DNA from: Lachnospiraceae bacterium
GTDB lineage: Bacteria; Bacillota; Clostridia; Lachnospirales; Lachnospiraceae
Length of the DNA: 53,193 bases
NCBI GenBank assembly: GCA_023663945.1
Contig: JAMPGL010000026.1
Coordinates: forward strand, 1 to 53,193
Reading direction: 5' to 3'
Within the stretch, counting starts at the first letter, position 1; each line of letters opens with the position of its first letter. This document shows, one piece after another, positions 41,573 through 52,180 of this stretch. Made by a program: the position numbers and the translations under genes. The notes under the pieces are model-generated. The model saw nothing but the letters and a program-made list of their open reading frames with translations, was not told the origin of the DNA and did not search any database.

Positions 41573-42447
41573 GATTTTTCCTCCTTGCCCTTAATCTTTT
41601 CAGCTATTTCCCCCAATTTCCGTAGTCTATGATTGACACCGGATTTCCCCACCGGTGGATTAAGGTATTCGCCAAGCTCCGCCAAAGAGCTTTCCGGGTG
41701 CTCCAGCCGGATCTGGGCAGTCTGCCTGAGCCCCTCCGGTAAATTTGACAACCCGTAATACTTTTTTAAATACTCAATATCTTCAATCTGTTTGCTTGCC
41801 GCATTGACTGTCTTTGTAATATTCGCCGCCTCACAATTCACCTGCCGGTTTATGGAATTGCGGACTTCCTTTTCCACCCTGAGGCTCTCAAACTGCATCA
41901 GCGCCCGATGAGCGCCAATCACGTTCAAAAGATCTACAATGCCTGCGCCTTCTTTTACATATACCACATAATATTTTTTACGCCTGATAATTCTAGCCTC
42001 TATATCAAACCCCGCAGCCGCATGTTTAATCTGACGCGCCCAAGGCTCGTATTCACACACAAATTCCAGATGGTAACCCTTGTGCGGGTCGCTCATGGAA
42101 CCAAGGCACAAAAAAGCACCTCGCAAAAAAGCCCTCCTGCAGCAGCTGTTTTTGAGAAGCAATGGGTCAATCTCCTCCGAAAGCGGATGAATCTGTCCAT
42201 GCTCATCTAAAACCTTAACTGCTTGAAGTACTTTATCTGCAACTCCATTTATAATAAAGGTTTTTTCTAATAATGTAAAGTATTTTCTGCCAACCGACGG
42301 ATTTTCTGAGATTAACCTTATCTTTTTGTCATTTTCGCCAATCTCGCATCCGAAATGAATAATCGCCGCAAGCTCCGCCACCTGACAATGTCTGGAACTG
42401 GGAAGCACTGTCTCCAGTTCCTCTTTTACGTTTGTGGAAAAAGACAT
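41569..42447 (-). CDS. whiA: DNA-binding protein WhiA
   Basis: A 292-aa WhiA homologue, slightly shorter than the usual 310-320. The N-terminal LAGLIDADG-like domain includes RRAFLRGAFLCLGSMSDPHKGYHLEF, and the C-terminal HTH is SLAELGEYLNPPVGKSGVNHRLRKL. WhiA influences division and development in Gram-positives. It lies 39 bp after rapZ and overlaps the Crh-like gene by 4 bp. Confidence 0.95.
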   Translation of the reverse strand: MSFSTNVKEELETVLPSSRHCQVAELAAIIHFGCEIGENDKKIRLISENPSVGRKYFTLLEKTFIINGVADKVLQAVKVLDEHGQIHPLSEEIDPLLLKNSCCRRAFLRGAFLCLGSMSDPHKGYHLEFVCEYEPWARQIKHAAAGFDIEARIIRRKKYYVVYVKEGAGIVDLLNVIGAHRALMQFESLRVEKEVRNSINRQVNCEAANITKTVNAASKQIEDIEYLKKYYGLSNLPEGLRQTAQIRLEHPESSLAELGEYLNPPVGKSGVNHRLRKLGEIAEKIKGKEEKS

Positions 42448-42486
42448 CCTATTCTCACCTTCATTTACAAAGCAGGGATCTCTTCT

Positions 42487-43353
42487 CTATGATACGCCCT
42501 GTCCAACATCACGATGCGAAATTTTCATTCCGTAGCTGCCTCTGTTTTTCATTCTTGCATACAGCTGATTGGCAAGGGTCACGCTTCTATGCTTTCCGCC
42601 GGTACAGCCGATGCCGATAACCAGCTGATATTTTCCCTCTTTAATATAGTTCGGAATCAAAAACTCCACCATATCCGCAAGCTTATCAATAAAAACATGC
42701 GCCTCCTGAAAGCCCATGACATAGTCCTGAACTTCCTTATCGTTTCCTGTTTTATGCTTCAATTCATCAATATAAAAGGGGTTTGGCAGGAACCGCACAT
42801 CAAACACCAAATCCGCATCCGCCGGAATCCCATACTTAAATCCGAAGGACAAAATTGTCACCATCAGACTGTTATATTCCTCATTTTGTACAAAAATACG
42901 ATCCAGTTCCTCTTTTAATTCCCTGGTAAGAAGATTTGAGGTGTCGATCACATAATCGGACTCGTTCCTAATTCCATTTAAAATTCCTCTCTCTTTGTTG
43001 ATTCCGTCTTCAATCCGCCCATCCTGTGACAAGGGATGCATTCTTCTGGTTTCCTTATATCTTTTTAGGAGCGTTTTATCATTTGCCTCCATAAAGAGAA
43101 TCTCAAACTGATAGCCGTTCGCCTTTAAATTCTCAAGCACCTTCTGCACTTCCCCGAATGCCTGGTCCGCACGCACGTCCAGCCCCAGCACCACCTTCGT
43201 CACTTCCCCTCCGGGCGCCGCGATCAGCTCGACAAATTTTTCAATCAGAGGCACCGGAAGGTTGTCCACACAATAAAATCCCGCATCTTCCAGCATCCGG
43301 AGCGCCGTGCTTTTTCCGCCGCCGCTCATTCCCGTCACAACAACAAAACGCAT
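42487..43353 (-). CDS. rapZ: RNase adapter / nucleotide-binding protein RapZ (YvcJ)
   Basis: A 288-aa P-loop protein. Walker A is VTGMSGGGKSTAL (residues 6-18), and the C-terminal domain has GIGCTGGKHRSVTL and a HRD segment. YvcJ-type proteins hydrolyse nucleotides; in E. coli RapZ directs RNase E to GlmZ. ATG 43353 follows GGAGG. It is placed between murB (10 bp gap) and whiA. The yvcK gene that separates rapZ from whiA in Bacillus is absent. Confidence 0.96.
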   Translation of the reverse strand: MRFVVVTGMSGGGKSTALRMLEDAGFYCVDNLPVPLIEKFVELIAAPGGEVTKVVLGLDVRADQAFGEVQKVLENLKANGYQFEILFMEANDKTLLKRYKETRRMHPLSQDGRIEDGINKERGILNGIRNESDYVIDTSNLLTRELKEELDRIFVQNEEYNSLMVTILSFGFKYGIPADADLVFDVRFLPNPFYIDELKHKTGNDKEVQDYVMGFQEAHVFIDKLADMVEFLIPNYIKEGKYQLVIGIGCTGGKHRSVTLANQLYARMKNRGSYGMKISHRDVGQGVS

Positions 43354-43363
43354 GATTTCCTCC

Positions 43364-44284
43364 TCAAAAGTCTCCCAAAAAAACTACTTCCGGTTCCAGT
43401 GTTACTCCAAATCGGTTCTTTACTCTCTCCTGAACCTCCAAAATAACCTCCGCCACGTCCGCCGCAGTTGCCTTTCCTTTGTTTACCACAAATCCGCAGT
43501 GCTTTTCCGATACGCACGCCCCGCCGATAGAATATCCCCTCAGCCCGGCATCCATGATCAGCTTTCCTGCAAAATATCCTTCCGGTCTTTTGAAGGTGCT
43601 CCCGGCACTGGCGTATTCCAAAGGCTGTTTTTCTTTTCTTTTACGGGAAAGCTCTTCCATCTTTGCCTGAATCTCTCCGCCGTTCCCAGCCTTAAGACGG
43701 AGGCATACTTCAAGCACGATAAACGGCCTGTTCTTGATAATGCTGGTCCGGTATCCAAACTCCATCTCATCTCCGGAAAGCTCCAAGATTTCGCCTTGTC
43801 TGTCCATCACCGTCACACGCTCTACCACCTGCTTCATCTCCCCGTCATAGGCTCCGGCATTCATCACAACACCGCCTCCTATGGTTCCGGGAATCCCCGA
43901 TGCAAATTCAAATCCGGTGAGCTCCTGCTTATAAGCCTCTCTGGAAACTTGGGAAAGCAGCGCTCCCGCCTGTGCCAAAAGACGCTCCCCCTCCACGCTG
44001 ATTTGGTTAAACCGGTCGCTGATCTGTAAGACAACTCCCCGATACCCTTTATCCCCTACCAGCAGATTACTGCCGTTTCCAAGAATAAAAAAAGGAATTT
44101 CCACCTGCTGGAAATAGGGAATGATTTTGAGAAGCTGTTCCCTGTCACTGATACGCACAAAACATTGTGCCTCTCCCCCTACCCGAAAGGTCGTGTGCCT
44201 GCACATGGGCTCGCGGAAAAGAATATCCTCCTTCGGCACATATGCAGACAAAACTTCATAAATAGCTGAACTGATTGTTTCCAC
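43364..44284 (-). CDS. murB: UDP-N-acetylmuramate dehydrogenase MurB
   Basis: A 306-aa FAD enzyme of peptidoglycan precursor synthesis, which reduces UDP-GlcNAc-enolpyruvate. It has LGNGSNLLVGDKGYRG and GIPGTIGGGVVMNAGAYDGEMK (FAD site), YRTS, the catalytic Ser in YASAGSTFKRP, and a C-terminal Glu in LEPEVVFLG. GTG 44284 behind AGCAGGTG gives the family length and avoids overlap with the glucokinase gene; longer starts to 44368 would overlap it. Confidence 0.95.
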   Translation of the reverse strand: METISSAIYEVLSAYVPKEDILFREPMCRHTTFRVGGEAQCFVRISDREQLLKIIPYFQQVEIPFFILGNGSNLLVGDKGYRGVVLQISDRFNQISVEGERLLAQAGALLSQVSREAYKQELTGFEFASGIPGTIGGGVVMNAGAYDGEMKQVVERVTVMDRQGEILELSGDEMEFGYRTSIIKNRPFIVLEVCLRLKAGNGGEIQAKMEELSRKRKEKQPLEYASAGSTFKRPEGYFAGKLIMDAGLRGYSIGGACVSEKHCGFVVNKGKATAADVAEVILEVQERVKNRFGVTLEPEVVFLGDF

Positions 44285-44300
44285 TTTTACACCTGCTGTT

Positions 44301-45254
44301 CTATTTGATTTCACTGCAGGTATCCAGCACAAGCTTTGCCGCGCCGTAAATTCCTGCATCATTTCCAAGAGTCGCCAGAGAAAATTTTACGTCTCTGCTT
44401 CCGTGGAATACGTTTTTCTCATAATAAGGCTTAATGTAATCAATCAGGATTGCTCCTGCCTTGGATACTCCTCCGCCAAGCACGATTGCCTCCGGATTTA
44501 CCACGCCTGCAATTGCCGCAAGGCAGTTTCCAAGATATTTGCCAAACTCCCCGGCAACCTCCACTGCAAGCTCATCTCCTGCTTTCACCGCATCAAAAAC
44601 CGTTTTGGCGGAAATCTCCCCGCTCCTGAGCACGCTTTCCTTTGCGCTCTCTTTCAGTTTACGGTTTGCCAGTCTTGTAACTCCGGTTGCCGAAGCGTAC
44701 TGCTCCAGACAACCTGTATTTCCGCAGCCGCACACTTCCGTCTCACTGTCCTCAACGTGAATGTGCCCAATCTCACCGCCTGCTCCTGTGACACCCGTGA
44801 GAATCTTTCCGTCTACAATGATTCCGCCGCCTACGCCGGTTCCCAATGTGACAACGATCAAATCACTGCTTCCCTGACCGCCGCCCTTCCACATTTCTCC
44901 AAGCGCCGCCACATTGGCGTCATTGCCTGCCATAACCGGCATTTGCAAAATCTCTTCCAAAGTATCCTTAATGCTGAATACGCCCCAGCCCAAGTTGACT
45001 GCCCGGTGGACTACGCCCTGATTATCTATAGGACCGGGAGCTCCCACGCCGACCCCTGCAATGCTCTCCTTCGGAATCTGCTTTTCGTCAATCTTCCGCT
45101 GAATATCCTTTGCAATATCCGGCAGAATGCAGCTCCCCGATTCCTCGGTTCTGGTAGGAATCTCCCATTTATCCAGAAGATTGCCCTCCTCATCAAATAA
45201 CCCCAGCTTAACGGTCGTACCGCCAATGTCCACTCCAAAAACATACTGACTCAT
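44301..45254 (-). CDS. glk: ROK family glucokinase
   Basis: A 317-aa sugar kinase. Phosphate loop VDIGGTTVKLGLFD (about 9-22), GAPGPID, the catalytic Asp in MAGNDANVAALGE, GTGVGGGII, and the ROK zinc motif CGCGNTGCLEQYAS. It makes glucose 6-phosphate from glucose and ATP. It is 16 bp before murB and near hprK and the Crh-like gene, so its neighbours point to glucose signalling and catabolite control. Confidence 0.95.
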   Translation of the reverse strand: MSQYVFGVDIGGTTVKLGLFDEEGNLLDKWEIPTRTEESGSCILPDIAKDIQRKIDEKQIPKESIAGVGVGAPGPIDNQGVVHRAVNLGWGVFSIKDTLEEILQMPVMAGNDANVAALGEMWKGGGQGSSDLIVVTLGTGVGGGIIVDGKILTGVTGAGGEIGHIHVEDSETEVCGCGNTGCLEQYASATGVTRLANRKLKESAKESVLRSGEISAKTVFDAVKAGDELAVEVAGEFGKYLGNCLAAIAGVVNPEAIVLGGGVSKAGAILIDYIKPYYEKNVFHGSRDVKFSLATLGNDAGIYGAAKLVLDTCSEIK

Positions 45255-45323
45255 AAACAGCCCTCTCTTTATCTTTATTATCGTTCTCTAAATTTATTCA
45301 TAAGAAGCAAAAATATCCAAAGC

Positions 45324-46268
45324 TTACTCGTCTTCGTCCTCGTCCCGTCTTCTGGTCAAGGATTCCTGGACTCTCCGGTAAAGCTCCTGCGCCGCGTTGT
45401 AGCCCATCTTCTTCTGACGGTGGTTGATTGCCGCGGACTCACAGATAATGGCAAGATTCCGCCCCGGACGGATAGGGATGTTATGGCATACTATCTTAAT
45501 TCCCAAGTACTCCGTATACTCCTCTTCCAGACCAAGCCTGTCGTATTCCTTTTCCTTGTCCCAGTCCTCCAAGCGGATTACAAGGTCAATGCTCTGCGTA
45601 TCCTTAACGCTGGATACTCCGTACAAAGTCTTAACATCCACAATGCCGATACCGCGCAGTTCAATGAAATGTTTGGTGATATTCGGCGCAGATCCTACAA
45701 GAGTCTCGTCGCTGACCCTGCGGATCTCAACCGCATCGTCCGTAACCAGACGGTGCCCCCGGCGGATCAGCTCCAGAGCCGCCTCTGATTTACCGATGCC
45801 GCTTTCTCCGGTAATCAATACGCCTTCTCCAAATACATCCACCAAAACCCCATGCACGGAAATACAGGGAGCAAGCTGAACGTTCAGCCACCGGATAATC
45901 TCCGCTGTAAATGCGGATGTTGCCTTTTTGCTCATCAAAAGCGGCACGCCGTGTTTCACTGCCGTCTTCTTAAAAAGCTCGTTAGGTATAAGCTCCCGGC
46001 AAAAAACAATCGCCGGTATGTCGCAGGAAAGGATTCTTTCAAAAATCTCCTTCTGCCTTGCTTCCGGAAGCCCCTCCATATAGGTATATTCCACAAAACC
46101 GATAATCTGCAGTCTGGTAGCTTCAAAATGCTCGAAATAGCCTGCCATCTGAAGCGCCGGACGGTTAATATCCGGCTGTGTGATCTTAATTTTGGAAATA
46201 TCCAGTTCCGGGGTCAGATTTTCCAGTTTCATTTTTGTGATAATGTCTTCTAACTTAACGCTCGCCAT
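45324..46268 (-). CDS. hprK: HPr kinase/phosphorylase
   Basis: A 314-aa enzyme that phosphorylates Ser46 of HPr or Crh according to ATP and fructose bisphosphate, and removes the phosphate when Pi rises. Walker A is LITGESGIGKSEAALELI (P-loop 154-161), HG at 139-140 and the conserved LRGIGIVDVKTLYG (HprK signature region) are present. ATG 46268 follows AGGAG. It begins the hprK-glk-murB-rapZ-whiA-crh run. The probable target is the Glu15 Crh-like protein and an HPr encoded elsewhere. Confidence 0.96.
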   Translation of the reverse strand: MASVKLEDIITKMKLENLTPELDISKIKITQPDINRPALQMAGYFEHFEATRLQIIGFVEYTYMEGLPEARQKEIFERILSCDIPAIVFCRELIPNELFKKTAVKHGVPLLMSKKATSAFTAEIIRWLNVQLAPCISVHGVLVDVFGEGVLITGESGIGKSEAALELIRRGHRLVTDDAVEIRRVSDETLVGSAPNITKHFIELRGIGIVDVKTLYGVSSVKDTQSIDLVIRLEDWDKEKEYDRLGLEEEYTEYLGIKIVCHNIPIRPGRNLAIICESAAINHRQKKMGYNAAQELYRRVQESLTRRRDEDEDE

Positions 46269-46316
46269 ATCCCTGCTCCTTTTTGTTTGTTTCGTCCTTT
46301 TCGCTGATTATAACAC

Positions 46317-46349
46317 AAAAAGACCGCAATCTCAATAGTCCGGGTCTTT
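46317..46349 (-). terminator. Terminator overlapping the uvrC stop codon
   Basis: On the minus strand, AAAGACC and GGTCTTT pair around a 17-nt loop that contains the uvrC stop, followed by TTTT. Confidence 0.7.
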
Positions 46350-48215
46350 CTGCTCCTGCGGATGAAAAAACTGATAAATTCCTTTTGCCACGGATTCTGG
46401 AATCTCTCTTAACCCTGCAAGGGTCTCCACATCCGCATTTTTTATCTCCTCGATGGATTTAAACCGGCGCATCAACGCCTTTCTTCTGGATGCCCCTACC
46501 CCCGGAATCTCATCCAGCACCGACTGCACCTGTGCCTTAGAGCGCAGGGAACGGTGATATTCAATGGCAAACCGGTGCGCCTCGTCCTGAATCCTGGTAA
46601 TCAGCTTAAATCCCTCTCCGCTCCGGTTAATCCGAATCTCTTCATTATTGTAATAAAGCCCTCTGGTGTTATGGTTGTCGTCCTTTACCATGCCGCACAC
46701 CGGAATGTCCAGCTTAAGCTCCTTAAGCACCTGCAGCGCAATGTTCACCTGTCCCTTTCCGCCATCCATCAAAAGCAGGTCAGGGAACTTGGTAAAGTTG
46801 CCAAACTCATTTTCAAGCTCCTTCTGCGAAAGCTCCTTTTGTTCCTCCATACCGTGCACAAATCTTCTGGTCAAGACCTCCTTCATGCAGGCATAATCGT
46901 CCGGTCCCGACACGGTTTTAATCTTAAACTTGCGGTAATCGCTCCGCTTGGGCTTTCCTTTCTCAAAGACAACCATGGAACCTACATTGGCAAAACCGCT
47001 GATATTGGAAATATCAAACGCTTCCATCCGGTGAATCTGCTCAAGCCCCAATAGACCCGCAATCTCCTTTACCGCCCCGATGGTTCTCCCCTCTTCCCTC
47101 CGAATGCGCTCTTTGTCCTGAGACAGTACCAGCATGGCGTTTTTGGCGGCAAGCTCCACCAGCTTCTCCTTGGAACCGATCCGCGGCACTTTCAGATAAA
47201 CTCTGTTTCCCTTCCGCCCGGTAAGCCATTTCTCAATGACTTCCATGTCTTCAATCTCTTCCTGAAGGATTAATTCCCTTGGAATAAACGGCGTTCCCGC
47301 ATAAAATTGTTTAACAAAGTCAAGGAGAATCTGAGGCTTGGATATTCCCGACACGTGTGTCATATAAAAGTGTTCCCTTCCAATCAGCTTTCCGTTCCGG
47401 ACAAAGAAAACCTGCACAACCGCGTCCTGCTCATCCGCCGCCAGCGCGATAATGTCCTTATCCTCACCATCGCTGCCCTCCATCTTTTGTTTCAGCGCCA
47501 CCTGCTTTACGCTGTTATATAAATCCCTGTACCGGATTGCCTCCTCAAAGTCCAGTCTTTCCGACGCCTGCTGCATCTGCTGTTCCAAGTTTTTTAGGGT
47601 CTCCTGATAACTCCCGTTCAAAAAGTCCAGCGCCTTTTTTACCTGTTTCTGGTAGTCCTCCTTGGAAACCAGCCCCTGACAGGGCGCAAGGCATTGTTTG
47701 ATATGATAATTCAAACACGCCCTGTCATTCCCACAGTCCTTTGGCAGATTGCGGTTACAGGTTCGGAGCTGATACAGCTTATTGATCAGTTCAATCGTAT
47801 CCTTCACCGCTCCCGCACTCGTGTAAGGGCCAAAATATCTGGAATGATCCTTTTTCATCTGTCTGGAAAAGAGAACCCTCGGATAATCCTCCGCAACCGT
47901 CACCTTGATATAAGGATAAGTCTTGTCATCCTTGAGCATCGTATTGTATTTCGGACGGTGTTCCTTGATCAGATTGTTTTCCAGCACCAAAGCTTCCAGT
48001 TCAGAGTCCGTGACAATATATTCAAATCTGCTGATCAAGGAGACCATCTTATCAATTTGAGGTCCCCTCCCGATATTTTTGCGAAAATAAGAACGAACCC
48101 GGTTGTGCAGATTAACCGCCTTTCCCACATAGATAATCTCATCCCTATCGTCATGCATAATATAAACTCCCGGACATTTTGGAAGCTTTTTCAATTCCTC
48201 CTGCACATCAAACAT
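46332..48215 (-). CDS. uvrC: Excinuclease ABC subunit C
   Basis: A 627-aa nucleotide excision repair nuclease. The N-terminal GIY-YIG domain ([17 protein letters not shown], about 14-90) makes the 3' cut. A UvrB-binding UVR motif (about 200-235), the UvrC RNase H-like domain ([34 protein letters not shown]) and C-terminal helix-hairpin-helix repeats ([19 protein letters not shown]) complete it. ATG 48215 follows AGAGAGG; upstream in-frame codons fall inside the ftsH terminator. Confidence 0.97.
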   Translation of the reverse strand: MFDVQEELKKLPKCPGVYIMHDDRDEIIYVGKAVNLHNRVRSYFRKNIGRGPQIDKMVSLISRFEYIVTDSELEALVLENNLIKEHRPKYNTMLKDDKTYPYIKVTVAEDYPRVLFSRQMKKDHSRYFGPYTSAGAVKDTIELINKLYQLRTCNRNLPKDCGNDRACLNYHIKQCLAPCQGLVSKEDYQKQVKKALDFLNGSYQETLKNLEQQMQQASERLDFEEAIRYRDLYNSVKQVALKQKMEGSDGEDKDIIALAADEQDAVVQVFFVRNGKLIGREHFYMTHVSGISKPQILLDFVKQFYAGTPFIPRELILQEEIEDMEVIEKWLTGRKGNRVYLKVPRIGSKEKLVELAAKNAMLVLSQDKERIRREEGRTIGAVKEIAGLLGLEQIHRMEAFDISNISGFANVGSMVVFEKGKPKRSDYRKFKIKTVSGPDDYACMKEVLTRRFVHGMEEQKELSQKELENEFGNFTKFPDLLLMDGGKGQVNIALQVLKELKLDIPVCGMVKDDNHNTRGLYYNNEEIRINRSGEGFKLITRIQDEAHRFAIEYHRSLRSKAQVQSVLDEIPGVGASRRKALMRRFKSIEEIKNADVETLAGLREIPESVAKGIYQFFHPQEQKDPDY

Positions 48216-48277
48216 TTCTGTCCTCTCTTTTATCCTGATATACTTATCCACTCTTTGAAGAAATTTCCTTCCGCATG

Positions 48278-48326
48278 AAAAACAGGCATCATTAGTCCGT
48301 CTGCGCCGCATAATGATGCCCTGTTT
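48278..48326 (-). terminator. Rho-independent terminator after ftsH
   Basis: On the minus strand, AACAGGGCATCATTA and TAATGATGCCTGTT form a 14-bp stem (one bulged G), followed by five T. Confidence 0.92.
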
Positions 48327-48330
48327 CCTT

Positions 48331-50640
48331 TTATTTAATATCTAAAGATGAATTGGAAAACCTGCCTGTCACCCGGCTTGTGCCTTCCGCATTTCCTCCG
48401 TCCTGCTTTGCCTCGTCCTGAGGCTGAGATTCTGCCGTCCCTTTGCTCTCCCCATTCAAAGAGGACGCTTGATTTCCTTCCGGCTTCTGTTCCTTGAATG
48501 AAGACTCCGAATTTTCCTCCGGTCTCTGCTCCCTTAACGGAGAATCTGAATTTCCCTCCGGTCTCTGCTCTCCCGGGTCATTCTTACTCCCCAAAGCGCT
48601 GTCCGCAAAGAAGGAATCATCCTTTTTGGCAAAGAAATCATCTTTTTTGGATTTGACGATTTCCTCATCACTCTTTTCTTCCGGCTCCGGAATCCCCTTC
48701 TCTGCGCGGTAAATCTTCATAAATTCTTTACCGCTGATGGTCTCCTTCTCAATCAGGTGAGCCGCCAGCTTATCCATAATCTCCCGGTTTGCCGAAAGCA
48801 ATTCCTTGGCTTCCTCGTAGCACTGCTTTAGGGTTTCCATTATCTCAGTGTCCACATCCGCCGCCGTCCTGTCGCTACAGGTAAGACGCGCTCCGCCTCC
48901 TAAGTATTCGCTTTCCACCGTGGCAAGCCCCATAAGCCCGAAGCGCTTGCTCATGCCAAAACGGGTAATCATATTGGTTGCCATATTGGTCGCCTGTTCA
49001 ATATCGTTTGCCGCGCCCGTGGTGACATTGCCGAATACAATCTCCTCCGCCGCACGTCCTCCCAGCAGACTTACCAGCCTGTCGTGAAGCTCCGCTTCCG
49101 TCTGAAGATACTTTTCCTCCTCAGGCACATGCATTACATAACCCAGCGCCCCCATAGTTCTGGGAACAATGGTAATCTTCTGCACCGGCTCGGAGTTTTT
49201 CTGCAGGGCGCTGATCAGCGCATGACCCACCTCGTGGTAGGAGACAATCTTTCTCTCCTCCGCGCTCATAATGCGGTCTTTCTTTTCTTTGCCCACCAAA
49301 ACCTGCTCTACGGCATCAAACAAATCCTTCTGCGTCACATATTCTCTGCCATGCTGCACTGCATTGATGGCGGCCTCATTGATCATATTTGCAAGATCGG
49401 CTCCCACCGCCCCGCTGGTGGCAAGGGCTATCGCGTCCAAATCCACATTCTCTGCAAGATGTACATCCTTGGCGTGCACCTTTAAGATTTCAACACGCCC
49501 CTTTAAATCCGGCTTATCTACAATGATCCTCCGGTCAAACCGCCCCGGACGCAGCAGCGCCTTATCCAGTATTTCCGGCCGGTTGGTGGCGCCAAGCACC
49601 AAAATTCCCTTGGAGGTGTCAAATCCATCCATCTCCGAAAGGAGCTGGTTGAGAGTCTGCTCACGCTCCTCATTTCCGCCTCCGTATTTACTGTCACGGC
49701 TCCTGCCGATGGCATCAATCTCATCGATAAAAATAATACACGGTGCGTTCTTGGTTGCCTCCTTAAACAAATCCCTCACACGGGATGCACCCACGCCTAC
49801 ATATAATTCTATAAAATCTGAACCGGACAAAGAGAAAAAGGGCACCTTTGCCTCCCCTGCAACAGCCTTGGCGAGAAGCGTTTTGCCGGTTCCGGGCGGT
49901 CCCACAAGCAGGGCGCCCTTGGGAAGCTTTGCGCCAATCTTTCCGTACTTGCCCGGATTGTGCAGGAAATCTACAACCTCCTGTAAAGATTCCTTTGCCT
50001 CATCCTCTCCCGCCACATCTTTAAAGGTAATTCCCGTCTCCCTCTGCACATAAACCTTGGCATTGCTCTTTCCCACGCCCATAGGACCGCCTCCCTTGGA
50101 CATTTTCCGGAACAAAAACACCAAAAAGACCCACATCAAAAGGAAGGGGAACACATAGGACAGCAGAAAGCTGATAAGTGCGCTGGTGCCATCCGCTACC
50201 TGGCCTTTCACTTCCACGTTGTATTTCAGAAGCCTTGCCGTCAGGGTATCGTCCTCTTCGATTTTACCCGTATAATAGGATACGGATGGATTCATCCCAT
50301 ACAAATAAAGAAGCGGATTGGAAGCTCCCTTTTCTGTTTTCGGCTGGATATAAACCCGGTCTCCTCCGATTACCACGGTCTCCACCTTTTGTTCTTCCAG
50401 CATGGAAATAAATTCGTTGTATGAAATTTCCTGCTCGGAGCCTCCGGTAATCAGCTTTACAAAAGAACTGATCAGAAGCAGGGAAATCAATGCCGCAATC
50501 AGAAACATTACAATGTTCTGCTTCCGGGGATCCTTCCCTCCGTTCCCGTTGCCGCCGTTTCCGTTTCCGCTTGGCGGGCCTGCGTTTCCACCGTTTCCGC
50601 CCGCGCCCCCGTCATACTTGTTTAAATTGTTTTCACTCAT
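48331..50640 (-). CDS. ftsH: ATP-dependent zinc metalloprotease FtsH with extended tail
   Basis: A 769-aa membrane AAA protease that degrades misfolded and regulatory proteins. It has transmembrane helices at about 43-63 and 153-178, Walker A GPPGTGKT (247-254), Walker B IIFIDEID (302-309) and zinc site HEVGH (469-473). It is longer than usual at both ends. Residues 11-36 are Gly/Asn rich before the first helix. About 110 residues after the protease domain are Glu/Ser/Lys rich, with repeats of [12 protein letters not shown] type. ATG 50640 follows AAAGGAAAG. It lies just after the DUF1846 gene (4 bp). Confidence 0.97.
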   Translation of the reverse strand: MSENNLNKYDGGAGGNGGNAGPPSGNGNGGNGNGGKDPRKQNIVMFLIAALISLLLISSFVKLITGGSEQEISYNEFISMLEEQKVETVVIGGDRVYIQPKTEKGASNPLLYLYGMNPSVSYYTGKIEEDDTLTARLLKYNVEVKGQVADGTSALISFLLSYVFPFLLMWVFLVFLFRKMSKGGGPMGVGKSNAKVYVQRETGITFKDVAGEDEAKESLQEVVDFLHNPGKYGKIGAKLPKGALLVGPPGTGKTLLAKAVAGEAKVPFFSLSGSDFIELYVGVGASRVRDLFKEATKNAPCIIFIDEIDAIGRSRDSKYGGGNEEREQTLNQLLSEMDGFDTSKGILVLGATNRPEILDKALLRPGRFDRRIIVDKPDLKGRVEILKVHAKDVHLAENVDLDAIALATSGAVGADLANMINEAAINAVQHGREYVTQKDLFDAVEQVLVGKEKKDRIMSAEERKIVSYHEVGHALISALQKNSEPVQKITIVPRTMGALGYVMHVPEEEKYLQTEAELHDRLVSLLGGRAAEEIVFGNVTTGAANDIEQATNMATNMITRFGMSKRFGLMGLATVESEYLGGGARLTCSDRTAADVDTEIMETLKQCYEEAKELLSANREIMDKLAAHLIEKETISGKEFMKIYRAEKGIPEPEEKSDEEIVKSKKDDFFAKKDDSFFADSALGSKNDPGEQRPEGNSDSPLREQRPEENSESSFKEQKPEGNQASSLNGESKGTAESQPQDEAKQDGGNAEGTSRVTGRFSNSSLDIK

Positions 50641-50644
50641 TGGA

Positions 50645-52117
50645 TTAATTACTCTTTCCTTTTATTATTGGTTCGCTGGTCAAATCAATTCCCAGCTTTT
50701 TAAATGTATTAATATCCACGTTGGAGAGCATCCCAGACGTATGTACCTGACATCCTTTCAGCTTTGGAAGCTGTTCTAACGCTTTGTGCGCATTTCCATC
50801 CGTTAAGGCGGAAATGGAAAGCGCAATCAGTACTTCATCCGTATGCAGCCTGGGATTTTTGCCTCCCAGATATTTTATCTTTAATTCCTGTATCGGTCCG
50901 ATTGCTTCCGGTGAAATCAAATGCGTATCGTGATCCACGTCACCCAAGTGCTTCAGCGCATTGAGAAGCAGCGCCGCCGATGCACCCAAAAGATCCGAAG
51001 TCTTGGAGGTAATAATCGTCCCGTCCGAAAGCTCAATCGCCGCAGTTGGAACTCCCAGCTCCTTCTCACGGTTCATGGCCGCTACCGTCACCTTGCGGTC
51101 GTCCGTTGTGATCTTTGCCTGCTTCATCAGAAGCTCAATCTTATAAACCTCGTTTTCGCTTGCCTTTTCTTTGACCACCCCGTTTAATGCCGTATAGTAG
51201 CGGCGGATAATCTCCATGTGGGACGCTTCCCTGCACACCTCATCGTCCACAATACAGTTTCCTGCCATATTCACGCCCATATCCGTAGGAGATTTGTAAG
51301 GATTTTCTCCATAAATACCTTCAAATATCGCATTCAGCACCGGAAAAATTTCAATATCCCGGTTGTAATTAACGGTGGTCTCCCCATAAGCTTCCAGATG
51401 GAAAGGATCGATCATGTTAATGTCGTTTAAATCCGCCGTTGCCGCCTCATAAGCCAGATTTACCGGATGCTTTAGAGGAATATTCCAAATCGGGAAAGTC
51501 TCATACTTCGCATAGCCTGCTTTAATTCCCCTCTTATTATCATGATAAAGCTGGGACAGACAGGTTGCCATCTTACCGCTTCCCGGTCCGGGCGCTGTAA
51601 CCACCACCAGCGGTCTGGTCGTTTCAATGTATTCGTTCCTTCCATAACCCTCATCGCTGACAATCAGCGGAATGTTGGAAGGATAACCCTCTATGGTATA
51701 ATGCAGGTATACCTTTACATTTTTCTTCTCCAGCCTCTCTTTAAAAAGAGCCGCTCCGGTCTGCCCTGCGTAATGTGTGAGAACCACGCTTCCCACGTAA
51801 AGTCCCCGGCTCTCAAATTCCTTCATCAGCCTGCGCACATCCTCATCGTAGGTGATTCCCAAATCGCCGCGTACTTTATTCTTTTCAATATCCGCCGCAT
51901 TTATTACAATAACAATCTCCGCACGGTCGGAAAGCTTCATCAGCATACGAAGCTTGCTGTCCGGCTCAAACCCCGGAAGCACCCTTGACGCATGGTAATC
52001 GTCAAACAGCTTTCCGCCAAATTCCAGATATAACTTATCCCCAAACTTGTTAATTCTCTCTTCAATATGCTCTGACTGCATTTTCAGATATTTTTCGTTG
52101 TCAAATCCTATCCTCAT
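50645..52117 (-). CDS. DUF1846 family protein
   Basis: A 490-aa protein matching DUF1846 over its full length, starting MRIGFDNEKYLKMQSEHIEERI. It has a P-loop-like VVTAPGPGSGKMATCLSQLY (about 175-194) and long conserved stretches (NPYKSPTDMGVNMAG, AAIELSDGTIITSKTSDLLGASAA). The family is structurally known but its reaction is not. ATG 52117 is preferred as the family start; CAGGT lies upstream. It probably forms an operon with ftsH. Confidence 0.93.
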   Translation of the reverse strand: MRIGFDNEKYLKMQSEHIEERINKFGDKLYLEFGGKLFDDYHASRVLPGFEPDSKLRMLMKLSDRAEIVIVINAADIEKNKVRGDLGITYDEDVRRLMKEFESRGLYVGSVVLTHYAGQTGAALFKERLEKKNVKVYLHYTIEGYPSNIPLIVSDEGYGRNEYIETTRPLVVVTAPGPGSGKMATCLSQLYHDNKRGIKAGYAKYETFPIWNIPLKHPVNLAYEAATADLNDINMIDPFHLEAYGETTVNYNRDIEIFPVLNAIFEGIYGENPYKSPTDMGVNMAGNCIVDDEVCREASHMEIIRRYYTALNGVVKEKASENEVYKIELLMKQAKITTDDRKVTVAAMNREKELGVPTAAIELSDGTIITSKTSDLLGASAALLLNALKHLGDVDHDTHLISPEAIGPIQELKIKYLGGKNPRLHTDEVLIALSISALTDGNAHKALEQLPKLKGCQVHTSGMLSNVDINTFKKLGIDLTSEPIIKGKSN

Positions 52118-52171
52118 AGTACGAACCTGCCCGCTCCCCCACATTTCTTTTGTCTGCACATATCGCTTTTT

Positions 52172-52180
52172 ATTGTAGCA
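52172..52180 (-). promoter_or_regulatory. Candidate extended -10 promoter of the DUF1846-ftsH operon
   Basis: On the minus strand, TG-C-TACAAT lies about 60 nt before the DUF1846 start. No good -35 is seen. Confidence 0.4.

Noticed and set aside
43307-44029. A 240-aa plus-strand ORF
   Set aside because: It is opposite murB and rapZ, with no plausible ribosome site or domain.
44403-45200. A 265-aa plus-strand ORF
   Set aside because: It is entirely opposite glucokinase, whose motifs are intact; it is Cys/His rich without any family signature.
49271-50053. A 260-aa plus-strand ORF
   Set aside because: It lies opposite the AAA domain of ftsH and has Ser/Pro-rich composition typical of an antisense shadow.
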